From contig CAMJMR010000007.1 of NCBI GenBank assembly GCA_946407095.1, forward strand, positions 1 to 64,000: DNA of 64,000 bases, read 5' to 3'. Below, piece after piece: positions 61,601-64,000 of this stretch (its first letter is position 1; each line of letters begins with the position of its first letter). The notes under the pieces are model-generated. The model did not search any database, was not told where the DNA came from, and saw nothing but the letters and a program-made list of their open reading frames with translations. The position numbers were made by a program, and so were the translations under genes. The stretch comes from an uncultured Selenomonadales bacterium (GTDB taxonomy: Bacteria; Bacillota; Negativicutes; Selenomonadales; Selenomonadaceae).

Positions 61601-64000
61601 TTCTCTCAAAATCAACGCGACCAACAACACAAATCTTTTCAACATGGCGGGCGGGCTCAGCTACGGCGGCGGAGCGGCTTCGGTCGGCATCGGCGCAGCC
61701 GTCAACAATTACGACGTCGATACGAAGGTAAACATCGGCGACAAACAGTATGACGGCTACCTCAATTCCAAAAGCGTCGAAGTCAAGGCGAAGACCGACG
61801 GCATGGTAAATTCTTTGAGCGTGGCGGGCGGGCTGTCCACTTCGGCAAGCAATAAACCTTCCGACAGCTCGTCAAGCAACTCGGCAAGCAATTTGACCAA
61901 CAACACACCGAACACCTCCGCCAACACTTCAACGACCAAATCGACGACGACTTCAACCAACACTTCAACCAAAACCACGACGAACACTTCAACGACGTCA
62001 AACAGCACGACGACGACCGGCACGACGTCAAACACTTCGACGAAGCAAGAATCTTCGGGGATTGCCCTTCTCGACCAAATCAACGGCTTTGTCGACAGCG
62101 AAACTTACAAAACCATTGCCGAAATCTTCAAGCACTTCAACGACGCCAAATCAACCATAACCGAAACGAAGGACAAGATTGACAAGGCTATTGACGAAAA
62201 AGTTTCAATGGTCACGGGCTCTAAGCCCGACGACGTCAACATTGCCAAAAGCGACGACGTTTCAAGCCAAGAGTCTCAACCGAAAGTCACCTTCGACGGC
62301 GCGGGCTCGGTTTCGGTCAATCTCGGCAGCCGCACCACCGAATCAAATCTTACGTCAGTCGAAGCCCACAACGTCGCCAACGTCGATGTCGGGGCTGTCG
62401 ATAACAATTTCACTGGCGCATGGAGCGGAGCGGGCGCGCTCAACTTCCGCAGTGCCGATTCGGGCAAAACGTCCGTCGCCATGACGGGCGCGGTCGCCGT
62501 CAACAAAGTCGATTCAACCGTCGTGTCAAATATCGCCTCGACGGAAAATTTGACGGGCTCAATCAACAACACGGCGGAAAAGTCGGGCGCGCTCATTGCG
62601 GCAGGCTTGGGGCTCACAGTCAGCAAGGCGTCTTCGGAGTCAAGCAACTACACCGGCGCGGCGTCCGCCAACGTCAATTTGTCCTCTAACGTCGTCAAAG
62701 CCGTCCTCAAGGACAACACCGCGATTGACTCGTCGGCGATAAAAAATATTGCGCGGAACGTCGACACGCAAGTCACGGGCGGCGTCAATGTTTCTGTGGC
62801 GGCGGGCGGCAAGAAAGGCGTCGCGGCGGGCGGCACGGGTGTCTGGTCAGATATTTCCAACGACGTCAACGCCATTATCGACGGCGGCACTTACAAAACG
62901 TCCGGCGCGTTCAACAACATTGTTTCCACGACTTTAACTGATGTGGCGGGCGGCGTCGGCGTTTCCGTCGCGCAAGGCTCCGAATCAAGCTACGGCTTTC
63001 AAGGCGTCTTCACTTACAACAAAATCAAAAACAATTCGCACGCCGATATCAAAAACGCCGCCATTGCAGCCGATTCCCTCGTCAACTCGTCCAGTGACAA
63101 CAAAGACGCCGCGAAGGCTTATGACAGGACTTTGACGGGTGCGGGGCTCGATGTCAGCGGCGATTCTTATGCCGAGTTCGCGAAGGTCGGCGAAACCGAT
63201 TCGACGAAACAATCTATTCAAAGTCAGTCGACGGGCGGCACGGGCGTTGAGGCTGATGAAAGCGTCGGCTACCAAAGCGGCGATTTCGGCAACAAGATAA
63301 TCACGGGCGCGTTGGCGGTGGCGGGCGCAGGTGACGGCGCGGCTCAAGCGTCGTTGGCGATAAGCGACGTCGACAACGACTTCAAAGCTGAAGTCACCAA
63401 CTCCGCGCTGAACGTCAAAAACAAAACCGACATCAACGCAACGTCAAACACCCTCGACATCAACGCGGCGGCAGGCGCGGCCATCTCGTCGAAGGGCTTC
63501 GGCGCAGGCGGCTCAGTTTCTTGGCAAACAACCGATAATCAAGTCGTTGCGGGCTTCGACGGTGCCTCTTCCCAAAAATCGCTCAAGACGGGCGGTCTCG
63601 ACGTAAAAACCGAAAACCACGCTCTTGAAGTCAACGTCGGCGGGCAAGTCAGCGGCGGCAAGGGCAATGCGGCGGGTCTCGCCATGGCTTACAACGCCCT
63701 GAACGATAACACCAAGTCTTATGTCACGAATGCCGAAGTTATTTCTTCAACCACAACGAAAGGCACTGTGGACAAAGAACAAAAAGACGTCAGCATTACA
63801 TACACATTGAATTCGGGAGACCCTTTGAGGCGTTATACCCTGCCGAGCGGTTTTAAAAAAGAAGACATCTACACGGGTTATCCTGTAGGTATACTTACGG
63901 GATACAGAGTGACCGGCACTTACTTCGCCGACGACACGGAAACTGCGGCGGCGGTTGATAAGATGGTAAGCGAGACGAAAGGCAACCTTTCGACCGCTTC
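58647..64000 (+). CDS. Giant TpsA adhesin, LktA-like (partial, runs off the window)
   Basis: At least 1784 residues, open to the last base. The ATG at 58647 (GGAAGG upstream) gives a signal peptide (PAMLAAASLFVTSSAAHAQ). Residues about 30-300 are a TPS secretion domain (NDGNTAINQFAKFELDKGNI, GGNMYFLSPKGIAVGPEGVI). Long beta-helix-type repeats follow, with frequent Asn, Asp, Gly and Thr, and a nearly pure Ser/Thr/Asn stretch near 61860-62040. It resembles the leukotoxin LktA family of filamentous adhesins found in Fusobacterium and Negativicutes. Partner of the TpsB at 49380, although five or more genes lie between them. Surface adhesion or cytotoxicity is the family expectation. Confidence 0.85.
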   Translation, partial: MRNKIKKRLPAMLAAASLFVTSSAAHAQNITKTDASKAGTITVDGNVTNILPDRFVNDGNTAINQFAKFELDKGNIANLQLERAGTLVNFVDSRASINGIVNAVKDNKIGGNMYFLSPKGIAVGPEGVINAGKVGMIVPHKSMYDFLLKQDQLSDENLSNREDFINVVALNPEGSIVVEGSINAPGGITLTAQNVNIKPGAKLLNTNTIDFSNLVNTVDVDGVAVSAGLDSDLKLTADENGGIYISARVDDATVSSKTGITDVIGFGIDKLEDPTIASINVGKGAEITSDADVTLSSTVTANRTSGNRTDMSSNFYGFESNLDVAGTIKAKNINLEASIVDKYAHQSLADGEFNFDFAQIFNVFSLMNASNILQDFANISNGYVFRLDKATINIDKTATLDAAKNIDVNADSDITTNLTSIAFSKDSAAAAALNATSLNNLSQLNIHGAIKAGGDINLNSTATTDMKSTADIVFAQTSNTSVSLGLNLAFSQNLSELNVSESADINAGGKLNVSAVANSPFNVKTTLQREGSGLGALTLSGGKLTSYALVNSEGTMTANGDVNISSKFSAPTYEIASAILVNNPVSGMAQTKEDADKAKKSGQAITEFINNSQSDGSGNKSRASSNVTTNAALFIADHLATVNLGKVTSNSGNVNIESSNVIKDPQIGAFSVTPVEVGGTNISPVVTYSSINNNRAQVGIRGDITAKNINIKSNLTFDNPRLEQVRSDILEIKPRLAKAYDSILNKAKNAGDEELNTALEEAKTRLDNYLKKIDGSDGTDPLKALTAETSEIVNDLKEYFADDENVQAIIKTLETATDATKVSTFMADRESVINSAGSGGSSSFSLAGAALINIMNNKSEILVDAGKNLIATNGNVTVDSNLKNVGLSVGGHILPQSLDTAATDIIVGVNRVNDVNTVTFTAGNALSGNNISITANNDVNHIYLNDGSGKGVNNSYRAAGTVSYADGKSQAIVKFGVMPIINSNNSLKINATNNTNLFNMAGGLSYGGGAASVGIGAAVNNYDVDTKVNIGDKQYDGYLNSKSVEVKAKTDGMVNSLSVAGGLSTSASNKPSDSSSSNSASNLTNNTPNTSANTSTTKSTTTSTNTSTKTTTNTSTTSNSTTTTGTTSNTSTKQESSGIALLDQINGFVDSETYKTIAEIFKHFNDAKSTITETKDKIDKAIDEKVSMVTGSKPDDVNIAKSDDVSSQESQPKVTFDGAGSVSVNLGSRTTESNLTSVEAHNVANVDVGAVDNNFTGAWSGAGALNFRSADSGKTSVAMTGAVAVNKVDSTVVSNIASTENLTGSINNTAEKSGALIAAGLGLTVSKASSESSNYTGAASANVNLSSNVVKAVLKDNTAIDSSAIKNIARNVDTQVTGGVNVSVAAGGKKGVAAGGTGVWSDISNDVNAIIDGGTYKTSGAFNNIVSTTLTDVAGGVGVSVAQGSESSYGFQGVFTYNKIKNNSHADIKNAAIAADSLVNSSSDNKDAAKAYDRTLTGAGLDVSGDSYAEFAKVGETDSTKQSIQSQSTGGTGVEADESVGYQSGDFGNKIITGALAVAGAGDGAAQASLAISDVDNDFKAEVTNSALNVKNKTDINATSNTLDINAAAGAAISSKGFGAGGSVSWQTTDNQVVAGFDGASSQKSLKTGGLDVKTENHALEVNVGGQVSGGKGNAAGLAMAYNALNDNTKSYVTNAEVISSTTTKGTVDKEQKDVSITYTLNSGDPLRRYTLPSGFKKEDIYTGYPVGILTGYRVTGTYFADDTETAAAVDKMVSETKGNLSTA

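Noticed and set aside
61800..62060. Repetitive ACNTC-rich DNA in the adhesin considered as a tandem-repeat or CRISPR-like element
   Set aside because: It stays in frame and encodes a Ser/Thr/Asn low-complexity segment of the protein.

Overview
The window looks like part of a plasmid or chromid of a diderm Firmicute, most likely a Negativicute close to Selenomonas. This rests on a Rep_3-type initiator beside an iteron origin (32597-34680), Gram-positive-style ribosome binding sites, and outer-membrane genes (a ShlB/FhaC-type transporter and a giant LktA-like TpsA adhesin) beside Firmicute-type signalling and NHLP peptide export. I see no rRNA, tRNA or CRISPR array.

Region 1 (1-28996, almost all minus strand) is one very large conflict/defence locus. 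From a promoter at 28967-28996 a tight operon encodes: a HerA-like ATPase, a hydrophobic Gly/Ala-rich protein, a small helical protein, two vWA proteins, a PP2C phosphatase, a protein-kinase-like protein, an Upf1/Dna2-like SF1 helicase, a winged-helix-like protein, a coiled-coil McrB-type AAA+ motor, a 1281-residue McrC/DUF2357-like partner and a coiled-coil protein. The vWA/PP2C/kinase set is a TerY-P triad. Coiled-coil McrB, McrC-like protein and Upf1-like helicase recall the computationally described CoCoNuT type IV restriction systems. Downstream lie a decayed alphaCTD/sigma4-like gene, a PAPS-reductase/Fe-S/DUF4007 protein and a PglZ-domain gene cut off by an IS5-family element; the last two recall type 4 BREX.

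Region 2 (29214-32460) is a partner-switching module: a STAS protein, and a Cache/HAMP sensor with a SpoIIE phosphatase split by one in-frame stop. Next to it are remnants of a paralogous module and of an NRPS thioester-reductase.

Region 3 (32597-35240) is the replicon core: rep gene, two imperfect copies of an origin unit, six iterons, and an A/C-rich asymmetric stretch.

Region 4 (35210-48853) holds sensing and uptake genes: a TRAP-type binding protein coupled to a Cache-GGDEF cyclase; an M15 peptidase plus OppABCDF operon; a broken GIY-YIG/RepL-like pair; and a chemoreceptor with a sugar-binding lipoprotein.

Region 5 (49380-64000) interleaves two-partner secretion with peptide export: TpsB, HlyD-like adaptor, C39 peptidase-ABC exporter (frameshifted), second NHLP-type ABC exporter, split ECF-type sigma factor, Nif11-like precursor peptide, a second small peptide, a YbjN-like protein and the start of TpsA, which runs off the window. 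Single-base frameshifts or stops recur across the window (near 740, 5110, 6243, 29986, 45269, 53535, 57075). They point either to an actively decaying replicon or to residual assembly errors, and this should be kept in mind for every broken gene below.
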